Assembly (NCBI GenBank): GCA_017881765.1
Contig: JADGQN010000236.1
Coordinates: forward strand, 1-7,461
Length of the DNA: 7,461 nt
From: Syntrophobacterales bacterium
GTDB lineage: Bacteria; Desulfobacterota; Syntrophorhabdia; Syntrophorhabdales; WCHB1-27
Direction: 5' to 3'
Made by a program: the position numbers and the translations under genes
Shown here: positions 1 to 5,767 of the stretch, piece by piece
Position numbering within the stretch: the stretch's first letter is position 1
How the letters are laid out: each line of letters starts with the position of its first letter
The notes under the pieces: generated by a model
Told to the model about the DNA's origin: nothing
Database searches by the model: none
What the model saw: only the letters and a program-made list of their open reading frames with translations

Positions 1-11
1 GGGGGGTCATC

Positions 12-446
12 ATGGCTTCGTTACAGCAAAAACATATTTTGCTTGTGGAAGACGACGCGGATACGCTCAGCGCGACCACCGCCATGCTCGAACGTCTGGG
101 GTACAGTGTAACGACTGAGACGGAAGGTCTCAAGGCGTTGAGGACGTTTTCAGAAGAACCCGACCTCTTTGACCTTGCCCTCCTTGACCACGGGATGGCT
201 GACCTGACAGGACTGGAGATCGCCCAGCGCATGAGACGCATGCGCCCCGGTTTTCCGGTGGTCGTCTACACGGGATACTTTGACACACCTACGGCTGGAC
301 AACTGGAGGCTGCCGGTATCGGTGGGAGGGTTGTCATCAAACCGGCTACTCTGAAGGAGCTCTCAGCCGTGATACAGGAAGCCCTGGGGGGATGGCAAAG
401 AGCAGGGGCATGCCCTGAGACGAATGGGAATCGCTTACACGGTTAA
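12..446 (+). CDS. Stand-alone receiver-domain response regulator (CheY-like)
   Basis: This 144-residue protein consists almost entirely of one receiver domain (about residues 7-127) and has no DNA-binding or enzymatic output domain. The receiver signature is complete: the acidic pair E13/D14 in LLVEDD, the likely phospho-acceptor D59 in LALLDHGM, the switch threonine T87 in VVVYTGY, and K110 followed by P111. It is therefore expected to take a phosphoryl group from a histidine kinase and act in the cytoplasm by protein-protein contact or as a phosphorelay intermediate. The YTGY and AGI...KP features match the receiver at the C-terminus of the hybrid kinase at 2822-5044, so it probably comes from the same receiver subfamily. 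The residues after D59 are HGMAD rather than the usual xxMP, a mild deviation. The ATG at 12 follows a G-run at 1-6 that can serve as ribosome binding site. The last ~17 residues look like an unstructured tail. A cognate kinase may lie upstream, outside the window. Confidence 0.9.
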   Translation: MASLQQKHILLVEDDADTLSATTAMLERLGYSVTTETEGLKALRTFSEEPDLFDLALLDHGMADLTGLEIAQRMRRMRPGFPVVVYTGYFDTPTAGQLEAAGIGGRVVIKPATLKELSAVIQEALGGWQRAGACPETNGNRLHG

Positions 447-501
447 GAATGGGGCGACAAACGGAAAACCCCTCGAAAAGCCTGCCTAAGATGTTCTCCT
501 G

Positions 502-660
502 TTAAGGTCTGTTCTTTGAAGTGGCTATATAAGGACCTCTTGTGCGCCGGTGAGGTGGCTCATCGGGCCCCAACCGGCATATAGCCGTTGCTACAACCCT
601 TGTTATGCCAACAACCAACGCCACGTACCCATAGTGCGAGACCAGATACTCGAAGGTCAT
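502..660 (-). pseudogene. DedA/YohD-like membrane protein, N-terminal relic
   Basis: On the minus strand an ATG (658-660) opens a 52-codon frame that ends at TAA (502-504). Its first residues read MTFEYLVSHYGYVALVVG. This closely resembles the N-terminus of DedA-family membrane proteins of the YohD type, which from memory begin with LISQYGYAALVIG and continue with a GETxxxLGG stretch. Here similarity stops after about residue 19: the following residues (ITRVVATAICRLG and a Pro/Arg-rich tail) show neither that motif nor further membrane segments. Full-length DedA proteins are about 190-220 residues, so this is a truncated 5' fragment joined to unrelated DNA by deletion or insertion. The Shine-Dalgarno upstream is weak (GAGAAG, some 9 bases before the ATG). 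The match is by eye and short, so chance resemblance remains possible. Confidence 0.4.
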
Positions 661-825
661 GCGCTTCTTCTCAAGTCCTGAGCCGCTGACAAAAACCGCA
701 CTCCAACGTGGAGCTTAACGGGTGCCGATCCTGTAAAATAAGGATAGTACCAGTCCTGGAGTAAAGCAAGCAAGTCGGCGTGTGGTGTCCATTTGACGTC
801 TCGCACATTGTACGAGGCGAATGCG

Positions 826-863
826 ACCAATCGGTAGTGGGTCATGACCCACTACCGACCAAT
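826..863. repeat. Perfect 26-bp palindrome flanked by 6-bp direct repeats
   Basis: Bases 832-857 form a perfect inverted repeat with no loop: CGGTAGTGGGTCA followed directly by its reverse complement. The symmetry extends one more pair (831/858). On both sides lies ACCAAT in the same orientation, at 826-831 and 858-863, and with the CG that precedes each copy the direct repeat is 8 bp. The right-hand copy shares its last T with the first base of the -35 box. Two readings fit. It may be an operator for a dimeric regulator just upstream of -35. It may instead be the footprint of a nearly precise transposon excision, with two 13-bp terminal repeats joined between a 6-bp target duplication. It lacks a T-run and so is not a typical terminator. 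Confidence 0.85.
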
Positions 864-891
864 TGACATAGGAGACTGACCCCCCTATACT
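863..891 (+). promoter_or_regulatory. Sigma-70 promoter for the phosphotransferase-HAD operon
   Basis: The -35 box TTGACA (863-868) is a perfect consensus match. After a 17-base spacer comes TATACT (886-891), matching five of six -10 positions. Transcription would start near 896-898, giving a leader of about 50 bases before the ATG at 947. The palindrome at 832-857 lies immediately upstream of the -35, in the place where an activator, or a repressor blocking polymerase entry, would bind. AATCG (898-902) and CGATT (926-930) could pair in the leader. The call rests on sequence only. Confidence 0.75.
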
Positions 892-946
892 TTCTGCAAT
901 CGAGGGGAGTTCTTATCGAGAATAACGATTCAATAGTTGGGTCTTC

Positions 947-1945
947 ATGAAGTACCTCGGCCATCTTTCTCAAAAAGATGCGCTCTGCGAATATCTCCGC
1001 TACGATATCCTGCCTCAGCTTGGCGTCAATGGCGTCGCCCCTGACTTCCGGGTCTATGGCATCCCCGCATCCAACCATGTCTACCTCTACGAAGATCGCC
1101 AGAGCCGGACTCGCCTTGTCGGAAAGTTTTTCGGCGGCATCTCAAACCGCTCGCCGGAGACTGCTTTTCGCCGCATGGAGCGGGAATTCAACAACCTGCA
1201 TCATCTGCGCAGTATCGGCTTTACCGGCTATCCTCATTACGTCGCCCGTCCCCTCGGCCACAATGGCAGCCTCGACTGCGTGCTGATTGAGGAGTTCTGC
1301 TATGGTACGCCTCTGACCGATTTCATCGTTAAGGCGATTCGGGAAGGAGCGCGGGAGTCCCTCTTTCAGAAACTGACTGCGCTCGCCTATTTCCTCGCCA
1401 CTCTGCACAACAGGACTGCCTTTGGAGAACGGGTGGACTTCAACAGGGACTGCTCTTACTTCGACCGGATCATGGGCCAGCTGAAAGACTGGGGACATGT
1501 TGGATGGGATGAGGCACAGGAGTTCTACTGGCTTAAAGACCGGTGGCGGGAGAAGGGATGTATGTGGGAGGACAACCAGGTCCTTGTCCACGGCGACGTG
1601 ACTCCCACCAATGTTCTCTTCGGTGACGGCCTCTGGGTAATCGCCATCGACCTGGAGCGGATGAAGCGCGCTGACCGGATCTTCGACGTAGGCCGGGTGG
1701 CCGGCGAGATCAAGCATTTCTTCATGCGGCACACGGGCGACCATCGGCTGGCGGAGCCCTTTATCGGCCATTTCCTCTGGGAGTATGCCTGCCATTTTCC
1801 CGACCGGCATAGCGCCTTCGCTTCCATTACACGCCGCGTTCCGTTTCACATGGGGCTCACTCTTTTGCGCATCGCCCGTAACTTATGGATTGATGGAAAA
1901 TACCGGCGGCAGCTACTGGATGAAGCCAAGAAAACGCTGAGGTAG
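947..1945 (+). CDS. Aminoglycoside phosphotransferase/choline kinase-fold protein
   Basis: This 332-residue protein has the core of the APH/choline-kinase branch of the protein kinase fold. Visible elements are a likely ATP-binding lysine K60 (RLVGKFFG), a helix-C glutamate around E80 (MEREFNNL), the hinge LIEEF (113-117), the Brenner-type catalytic loop VHGDVTPTNVLF with catalytic D217 and metal-ligand N222, and the DFG-equivalent IDLE with D235. It should transfer the gamma-phosphate of ATP to a small molecule in the cytoplasm. The substrate cannot be read from the sequence, and the family covers antibiotics, choline, sugars and amino-alcohols, so a resistance role should not be assumed. 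It lies 7 bases before a HAD hydrolase, suggesting a joint pathway. ATG 947 is the only usable start: the frame is closed by TAA at 923-925 and has no alternative start codon between. Its Shine-Dalgarno is weak (GGG at 939-941), so translation may be modest despite the strong promoter. Confidence 0.85.
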   Translation: MKYLGHLSQKDALCEYLRYDILPQLGVNGVAPDFRVYGIPASNHVYLYEDRQSRTRLVGKFFGGISNRSPETAFRRMEREFNNLHHLRSIGFTGYPHYVARPLGHNGSLDCVLIEEFCYGTPLTDFIVKAIREGARESLFQKLTALAYFLATLHNRTAFGERVDFNRDCSYFDRIMGQLKDWGHVGWDEAQEFYWLKDRWREKGCMWEDNQVLVHGDVTPTNVLFGDGLWVIAIDLERMKRADRIFDVGRVAGEIKHFFMRHTGDHRLAEPFIGHFLWEYACHFPDRHSAFASITRRVPFHMGLTLLRIARNLWIDGKYRRQLLDEAKKTLR

Positions 1946-1952
1946 ACATGTC

Positions 1953-2675
1953 ATGGCAATAAAAAGCATCCTGTTTGATCTTTACGGAACATTGATAGAC
2001 ATCGAGACCGATGAGTCTCTGGAAGAGATCTACCGCGGCATCGCCCACTATCTGACCTATCACGGGGTATACCTGCATCGGTGGGAGGTGCGGGATCGCT
2101 ACTACGAGATCATGAAACAGCAGAAAGTAGAAGGTGGCGAGGAATACCCGGAAATAGACGTGGAAGCCATCTGGAACAGCTTCCTCAGGCAGGAAGGCAT
2201 AGGAGCGCCCCTTGTGCGTCGAAAACTGGCCTTGTTCCTTGCCCAACTCTACCGGGCTATCTCCCGGAAGCGACTCCAACTCTACCCTGACGTGAAGAGG
2301 GTGCTCGACGAGCTGCACCCGACCTACCGTATGGCTCTTGTTTCCGACGCGCAGCCCTGTTACGCCCTGCCCGAGATGAAGGCCGTAGGACTGGAGGGCT
2401 ATTTCGACCCTGTCATCATCTCCGCGCATTACGGATTCAGGAAACCTGATACGAGGCTTATGGGGAAAGCCCTCGACACCATGGAGCTCATGCCGGCCGA
2501 GGTGATCTGTGTGGGCAACGACATGTACCGGGATATTTACGGGGCGAGCCGGCTCGGCATCAGGACGATCTTCGTCGAATCCAACCAGGGGGCCAAATCC
2601 CATGCGGATGTGACCCCTGACTACTTCGCCCACCGGTTCGAGGACGTCCTCAAGGGAATAGAGGCATTAACCTAA
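1953..2675 (+). CDS. HAD-superfamily hydrolase (haloacid dehalogenase-like, subfamily IA type)
   Basis: This 240-residue protein carries all four HAD motifs: motif I FDLYGTLID with nucleophile D9, motif II ALVSDAQ with S131, motif III FRKPD with K164, and motif IV VGNDMYRDIYGA with D190 and D194. Residues ~15-105 form the helical cap expected of subfamily I. The residue two after the nucleophile is Tyr (Y11) instead of the Asp that is the general acid in HAD phosphatases. The DLYGT form occurs in L-2-haloacid dehalogenases and many uncharacterised relatives, so either hydrolytic dehalogenase or atypical phosphatase activity is possible. The ATG at 1953 is preceded by TGAGG (1938-1942), ten bases away and inside the end of the upstream kinase gene, so the two genes form one transcription unit with likely coupled translation. 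The chemistry of the pair is inferred, not seen. Confidence 0.88.
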   Translation: MAIKSILFDLYGTLIDIETDESLEEIYRGIAHYLTYHGVYLHRWEVRDRYYEIMKQQKVEGGEEYPEIDVEAIWNSFLRQEGIGAPLVRRKLALFLAQLYRAISRKRLQLYPDVKRVLDELHPTYRMALVSDAQPCYALPEMKAVGLEGYFDPVIISAHYGFRKPDTRLMGKALDTMELMPAEVICVGNDMYRDIYGASRLGIRTIFVESNQGAKSHADVTPDYFAHRFEDVLKGIEALT

Positions 2676-2803
2676 GCGCTGCTCAGCCCAAACTCCTTAT
2701 ACCAGTCCAGCGTATTGTGGTATGCTTGGTAAGTAGACCATGATCGGTATTCCTGCGTGCCCTACGGCATCTCTTTCGTAAGCGAAACGCGGTCCACCGT
2801 CAT
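2672..2803 (-). pseudogene. Relic reading frame with in-frame amber codon, unknown family
   Basis: On the minus strand a 44-codon frame runs from ATG (2801-2803) to TAG (2672-2674), broken by one TAG at 2762-2764. The part before the amber reads MTVDRVSLTKEMP. The 29 residues after it are rich in Tyr and Trp and end in LDWYKEFGLSSA, which looks like genuine protein rather than noise. The terminal TAG overlaps the TAA of the HAD gene (2673-2675), as expected for two once-convergent genes. No Shine-Dalgarno precedes the ATG, so the fragment is more likely the C-terminal remnant of a larger gene whose 5' part was replaced by the sensor-kinase gene. I do not recognise the family. A chance open frame is the main alternative. 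Confidence 0.3.
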
Positions 2804-2806
2804 ACT

Positions 2807-2814
2807 GGAGGGAG
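2807..2814 (+). promoter_or_regulatory. Ribosome binding site deciding the TTG start of the sensor kinase
   Basis: GGAGGGAG lies 7 bases before TTG 2822-2824, close to ideal spacing. There is no in-frame ATG near this site, so the strong Shine-Dalgarno selects the unusual TTG start. A small perfect hairpin (TTTCG-TAAG-CGAAA, 2774-2787) sits 20 bases upstream in the leader. I find no convincing sigma-70 promoter in 2676-2821. Confidence 0.8.
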
Positions 2815-2821
2815 ACGCCAG

Positions 2822-5044
2822 TTGAAGAAGCACCAATCTGAGGCCTCCAAAGGCCGCAGCAACAACAAATCCAAACCAGGACGAACACCAGACGTACTCC
2901 GCGAGCATGCCGAAAGACGGCTTTCCGAGAGGAAGACCCCAGTGCCGCTGCAGGATGCCCGGAAGGTGCTGCATGAGCTTGAGGTCCACCAGATCGAGCT
3001 GGAGATGCAGAACGAAGCACTCCGCCAGGGCCAGGCTACGTTAGCCGCCTCACAGGAAAGATACGCCGATCTCTACGATTTTGCGCCTGTAGGCTACTTT
3101 ACCTTTGACCACATGGGACTCATCTCCGAAGTAAATCTTACCGGAGCTTCACTGCTGGGCGTTGAAAGAGGTCAACTGAAGAGCAAGCCATTTTCACTCT
3201 TCGTGGCAGCGCCGTTCCGGGACACCTTTCACCGACACTATAGGGACATTCTGAGAACAGGCACCCCGGGCACGTGTGAGTTGCAGCTGACCAAAAAAGG
3301 TGGTACGAGCTTTTACGCCTCGGTGCAAAGCATGCCGGTATGGGATGCGGAAGGGAATCTCACCGGCGTCAGGTCAGCCATAGGCGACATGACGGAGCGC
3401 AAGCGTGCAGGGGAATTGCTTCAAAAAGCCCACGACCAACTTGAGTTTCGCGTGCAGGAGCGGACAGCCGACCTAAGCAAAGCAGTTGATGCGCTCCACG
3501 ATGAAATCAAGGAGCGCCGGAAGGTGGAGGAAGACCTGGCGAGACAGGCAGAACTATTGAATCTCGCCCACGACGCAATTATTGCCCGTGACCTCAACCA
3601 AAGGGTCTTCTTCTGGAACAGGGGTGCCGAGGAGCGGTACGGCTGGTCCAGCGACGAGGTGAAGGGAAAAGTGACGGATGACCTCCTCCAGAGCGTATTC
3701 CCCCAGCCGCGGCAGGAAATAGAGCAGGAGCTTCTCCTTCGTAGTCGATGGGAGGGGGAAGTGATACACACCACCAGGGACGACAAGAAGATCATCGTGG
3801 CGAGCAGGCGTGCATTGCGGCGGGACAAGGACGGGAAGCCGATCGCGATCCTTGAGATCAACAGTGACATCACGGAGCAGAAACGCGTCGAGGAGTACCT
3901 CCGCCAGGCCCAGAAGATGGAGGCCATCGGCACCCTTGCCGGCGGCATCGCCCACGACTTCAACAACATCCTCGCGGCAATACTCGGTTTCTCCGAGCTG
4001 GCCGCCGATGACATCCCCGCTGACTCCAAGGCGCAAGGTCATCTGAAAGGGGTGCTTAAAGCAGGCTTACGGGGAAGAGAACTCGTCAAGCAGATCCTGG
4101 CATTCAGCCGCAAGAGCGAAGGAGAACAAAGACAGATCATCCTTACACCCCTGGTCAACGAGACGCACTCACTCCTGCGGGCCTCCCTGCCGACCGCGAT
4201 CCAGATCTCCCTGGCTATCACCACGAGGGACGATTATGTGCTTGCCGACCCTACACAGATACAGCAGGTCCTCATGAACCTCGCAACCAATGCGGCCCAT
4301 GCCATGCGAGAGGGCGGCGGGCAGCTCACGATAGGCGTTTCTTCGGTCACCTTTCCCCGGGGCAGCCTCCTTCCCGATCCCGACATGGAGCCGGGCGACT
4401 ATGTAAAACTGACGGTGAAGGACACGGGTACCGGCATGACGGAGGAGGTCAGGCAGAGAATATTCGAGCCCTTTTTTACGACCAAAGAACTTGGAGAGGG
4501 CACAGGCATGGGTCTTGCCGTTGTCTACGGGGTTGTCAAGAGCCACGGGGGCGCCATCACGGTGCAGAGTGAAGTGGGACAGGGATCAGCCTTCGATGTG
4601 TTCTTACCTCGGGCACACGAACCAGAGGTCAACAAAGAAGAGGAAACGACCTTTGCGCTGCCGACCGGCACCGAGCGGATACTCTTTGTCGACGATGAGG
4701 AGGTCCTCGTGGAGATAGCGCGGAATATGCTTGAAAGCCTCGGGTACCACGTAACTGTCGCCAAGCACCCAACGGATGCCTGGGGCCTGTTTCTTGAAGA
4801 CCCCTCGCGGTTCGATCTCGTCATCACCGACCAGACCATGCCCGATGCTACCGGGGTAACATTGGCCCGGGAAATGCTGCGGCTGCGGGAGGAGATGCCT
4901 ATCATCCTCTGCACGGGCTACAGCCAAAAGATATCAGCCGATAAGGCAAAAGAAGCCGGTATCCGTGAGTTTGTCATGAAACCCATGGTGAAGAAAGAGC
5001 TGGCGGTTACAATACGGAGGGTGTTGGACGGGAGAAGGGAATAA
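2822..5044 (+). CDS. Soluble hybrid sensor histidine kinase (PAS-PAS-HisKA-HATPase-REC)
   Basis: This 740-residue kinase has no signal peptide or membrane segment, so it senses a cytoplasmic cue. In order: a Lys/Arg-rich tail (1-40), a helical linker (43-80), PAS 1 (~78-192, with DFAPVGYFTFD), a coiled coil (~195-245), PAS 2 (~245-355), the dimerisation/phospho-acceptor domain (~362-430) with H378 in GGIAHDFNNIL, an HATPase domain (~475-597), and a receiver domain (~618-735). The N box has N486 and N490, the G1 box is DTGTGM from D534, the F box is around FEPFFTTK, and the G2 box is GEGTGMGL (558-565). The receiver has D624/D625, phospho-acceptor D670, T698 and K720. All catalytic residues are present, so it should autophosphorylate on H378 and pass phosphate to D670, then to an unseen phosphotransfer protein or regulator. 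No heme- or flavin-specific PAS signature is evident, so the ligand is unknown. It appears to be monocistronic, with a TTG start. Confidence 0.93.
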   Translation: MKKHQSEASKGRSNNKSKPGRTPDVLREHAERRLSERKTPVPLQDARKVLHELEVHQIELEMQNEALRQGQATLAASQERYADLYDFAPVGYFTFDHMGLISEVNLTGASLLGVERGQLKSKPFSLFVAAPFRDTFHRHYRDILRTGTPGTCELQLTKKGGTSFYASVQSMPVWDAEGNLTGVRSAIGDMTERKRAGELLQKAHDQLEFRVQERTADLSKAVDALHDEIKERRKVEEDLARQAELLNLAHDAIIARDLNQRVFFWNRGAEERYGWSSDEVKGKVTDDLLQSVFPQPRQEIEQELLLRSRWEGEVIHTTRDDKKIIVASRRALRRDKDGKPIAILEINSDITEQKRVEEYLRQAQKMEAIGTLAGGIAHDFNNILAAILGFSELAADDIPADSKAQGHLKGVLKAGLRGRELVKQILAFSRKSEGEQRQIILTPLVNETHSLLRASLPTAIQISLAITTRDDYVLADPTQIQQVLMNLATNAAHAMREGGGQLTIGVSSVTFPRGSLLPDPDMEPGDYVKLTVKDTGTGMTEEVRQRIFEPFFTTKELGEGTGMGLAVVYGVVKSHGGAITVQSEVGQGSAFDVFLPRAHEPEVNKEEETTFALPTGTERILFVDDEEVLVEIARNMLESLGYHVTVAKHPTDAWGLFLEDPSRFDLVITDQTMPDATGVTLAREMLRLREEMPIILCTGYSQKISADKAKEAGIREFVMKPMVKKELAVTIRRVLDGRRE

Positions 5045-5054
5045 GATCGGGAAG

Positions 5055-5091
5055 TATGGCCTGCCATAGTCTGATCAGCCTTTCGAAAGGC
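5055..5091. terminator. Cluster of short dyads in the convergent gap (possible bidirectional terminator)
   Basis: Between the sensor-kinase stop (5042-5044) and the acyl-CoA synthetase beta stop (5112-5114) lie three adjacent dyads: TATGGC-CT-GCCATA (5055-5068), CTGATCAG (5071-5078) and the perfect 14-bp GCCTTTCGAAAGGC (5078-5091). Their place between converging genes suits transcript ends for both strands. None is followed by a T-run, so this is not a standard intrinsic terminator. They may instead protect RNA 3' ends or act with Rho. Confidence 0.35.
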
Positions 5092-5111
5092 ATCACGCGA
5101 CGGACAAGTTG

Positions 5112-5765
5112 CTACACGCGGCCCATCTTCATACGCGCATCACAGACCTCGATCCCCCGCGAAGAAACAAAAACGGGGTTCAGGTCCATCTCCTGAATCT
5201 CCCCGTGCTTCGCGATCAGGCGCGAAACTTTCAGCAGAAAATGCTCGATGCCAACAAGATCGATCGTCTCCCCGCGAGGGTTTGTAAGAACCCTGGAGCC
5301 CTGTAAATCTTCGATCATCTCCCTGGCATCCCGAAGCTCGATGGGAATCAGCCTGAAGGCAACGTCCTTCATCGTCTCCGCGAAGATACCGCCCATGCCC
5401 AACATCAGTACCGGGCCGAACTGCTTATCGTTGAGGCTCCCCACGATCAACTCAAGGCCTGTCCCCATACGCTGCACCATCACTCCGTCAAGCCTTTTTC
5501 CGGGACTGTGCAAGGCAAAGCGATCGGTGAGGCCTCGAAAAGCCCCTCTCACCGAGTCTTCGCTCCCAAGGCATACTTTCACGCCCCCTTCATCGGTCTT
5601 GTGGATCACATCAGGAGACGAGATCTTGAGGGCCACGGGGAAGCCCATCGCGGATGCCGCGATCGCTGCCTGGTCCGGGTCAACGGCGCGCGCAGCCTTG
5701 AGCACCGGGAACCCTTCCTCCTCGAGAAAATTGAGCGCTTCGACCCCGAGTAGTAATTTTTCCAT
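5112..5765 (-). CDS. ADP-forming acyl-CoA synthetase, beta subunit (ATP-grasp)
   Basis: This 217-residue protein is the ATP-grasp subunit of an NDP-forming acyl-CoA synthetase (acyl-CoA + ADP + phosphate giving acid + CoA + ATP). It shows the nucleotide-binding ALKISSPDVIHKTDEGG segment (45-61, with K47 and K56), GLELIVGS with E105 (103-110), the glycine-rich FGPVLMLGMGGIFAE (116-130), and EMDLNPV (192-198) with D194 and N196 as likely metal ligands. Its length is close to the ~230 residues of stand-alone archaeal beta subunits. The chosen start, ATG at 5763-5765, begins MEKLLLG. The frame remains open upstream to 5894, but that extension lies inside the alpha gene and is low-complexity shadow sequence. 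GAGGT (5770-5774) precedes the start, and only two bases separate it from the alpha stop, so translation is probably coupled. The acid substrate (acetate, branched-chain, aromatic) cannot be told from sequence. Confidence 0.92.
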   Translation of the reverse strand: MEKLLLGVEALNFLEEEGFPVLKAARAVDPDQAAIAASAMGFPVALKISSPDVIHKTDEGGVKVCLGSEDSVRGAFRGLTDRFALHSPGKRLDGVMVQRMGTGLELIVGSLNDKQFGPVLMLGMGGIFAETMKDVAFRLIPIELRDAREMIEDLQGSRVLTNPRGETIDLVGIEHFLLKVSRLIAKHGEIQEMDLNPVFVSSRGIEVCDARMKMGRV

Positions 5766-5767
5766 CT

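Larger units (their letters stand above)
447..946. other. 500-base gene-poor gap with relic coding sequence, dyads and a promoter
   Basis: No intact gene is supported between the response regulator and the phosphotransferase. The gap holds the DedA-like relic (502-660, minus strand), the palindrome with flanking direct repeats (826-863) and the promoter (863-891), each listed separately. Smaller dyads are visible: GCCGGT/ACCGGC at 546-551 and 573-578, CGGC/GCCG around ATATA at 575-587, and ATCCT/AGGAT at 728-732 and 741-745. On the minus strand a 5-bp hairpin (701-713) is followed five bases later by five T's (complement of 691-695), a weak terminator-like arrangement just upstream of the relic start. 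I see no tRNA, CRISPR or recognisable riboswitch. The mix of relic and palindrome suggests past rearrangement. Confidence 0.6.

Noticed and set aside
451..472. GGGG/CCCC dyad after the response regulator as a terminator
   Set aside because: The stem is only four pairs with a 14-base loop and no T-run follows.
585..725. Possible integron attC-like site suggested by GTTATGC and CTTAAC strings
   Set aside because: The core sites do not fit the RYYYAAC/GTTRRRY pattern, no paired inner boxes are found, and no integrase or cassette array is present.
657..845. 62-codon minus-strand frame starting inside the palindrome
   Set aside because: It has no Shine-Dalgarno, no recognisable motif, and its start lies in the palindrome. 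The overlap of its stop with the DedA-like ATG is probably chance.
1857..2633. 258-codon minus-strand frame opposite the HAD gene
   Set aside because: It is an antisense shadow. The plus strand has all four HAD motifs, a Shine-Dalgarno and operon context.
748..2708. Shared 9-mer TACCAGTCC at 748-756 and 2700-2708, which encodes DWY in both minus-strand frames
   Set aside because: The surrounding residues do not align beyond a Trp at similar spacing, so common origin cannot be supported.
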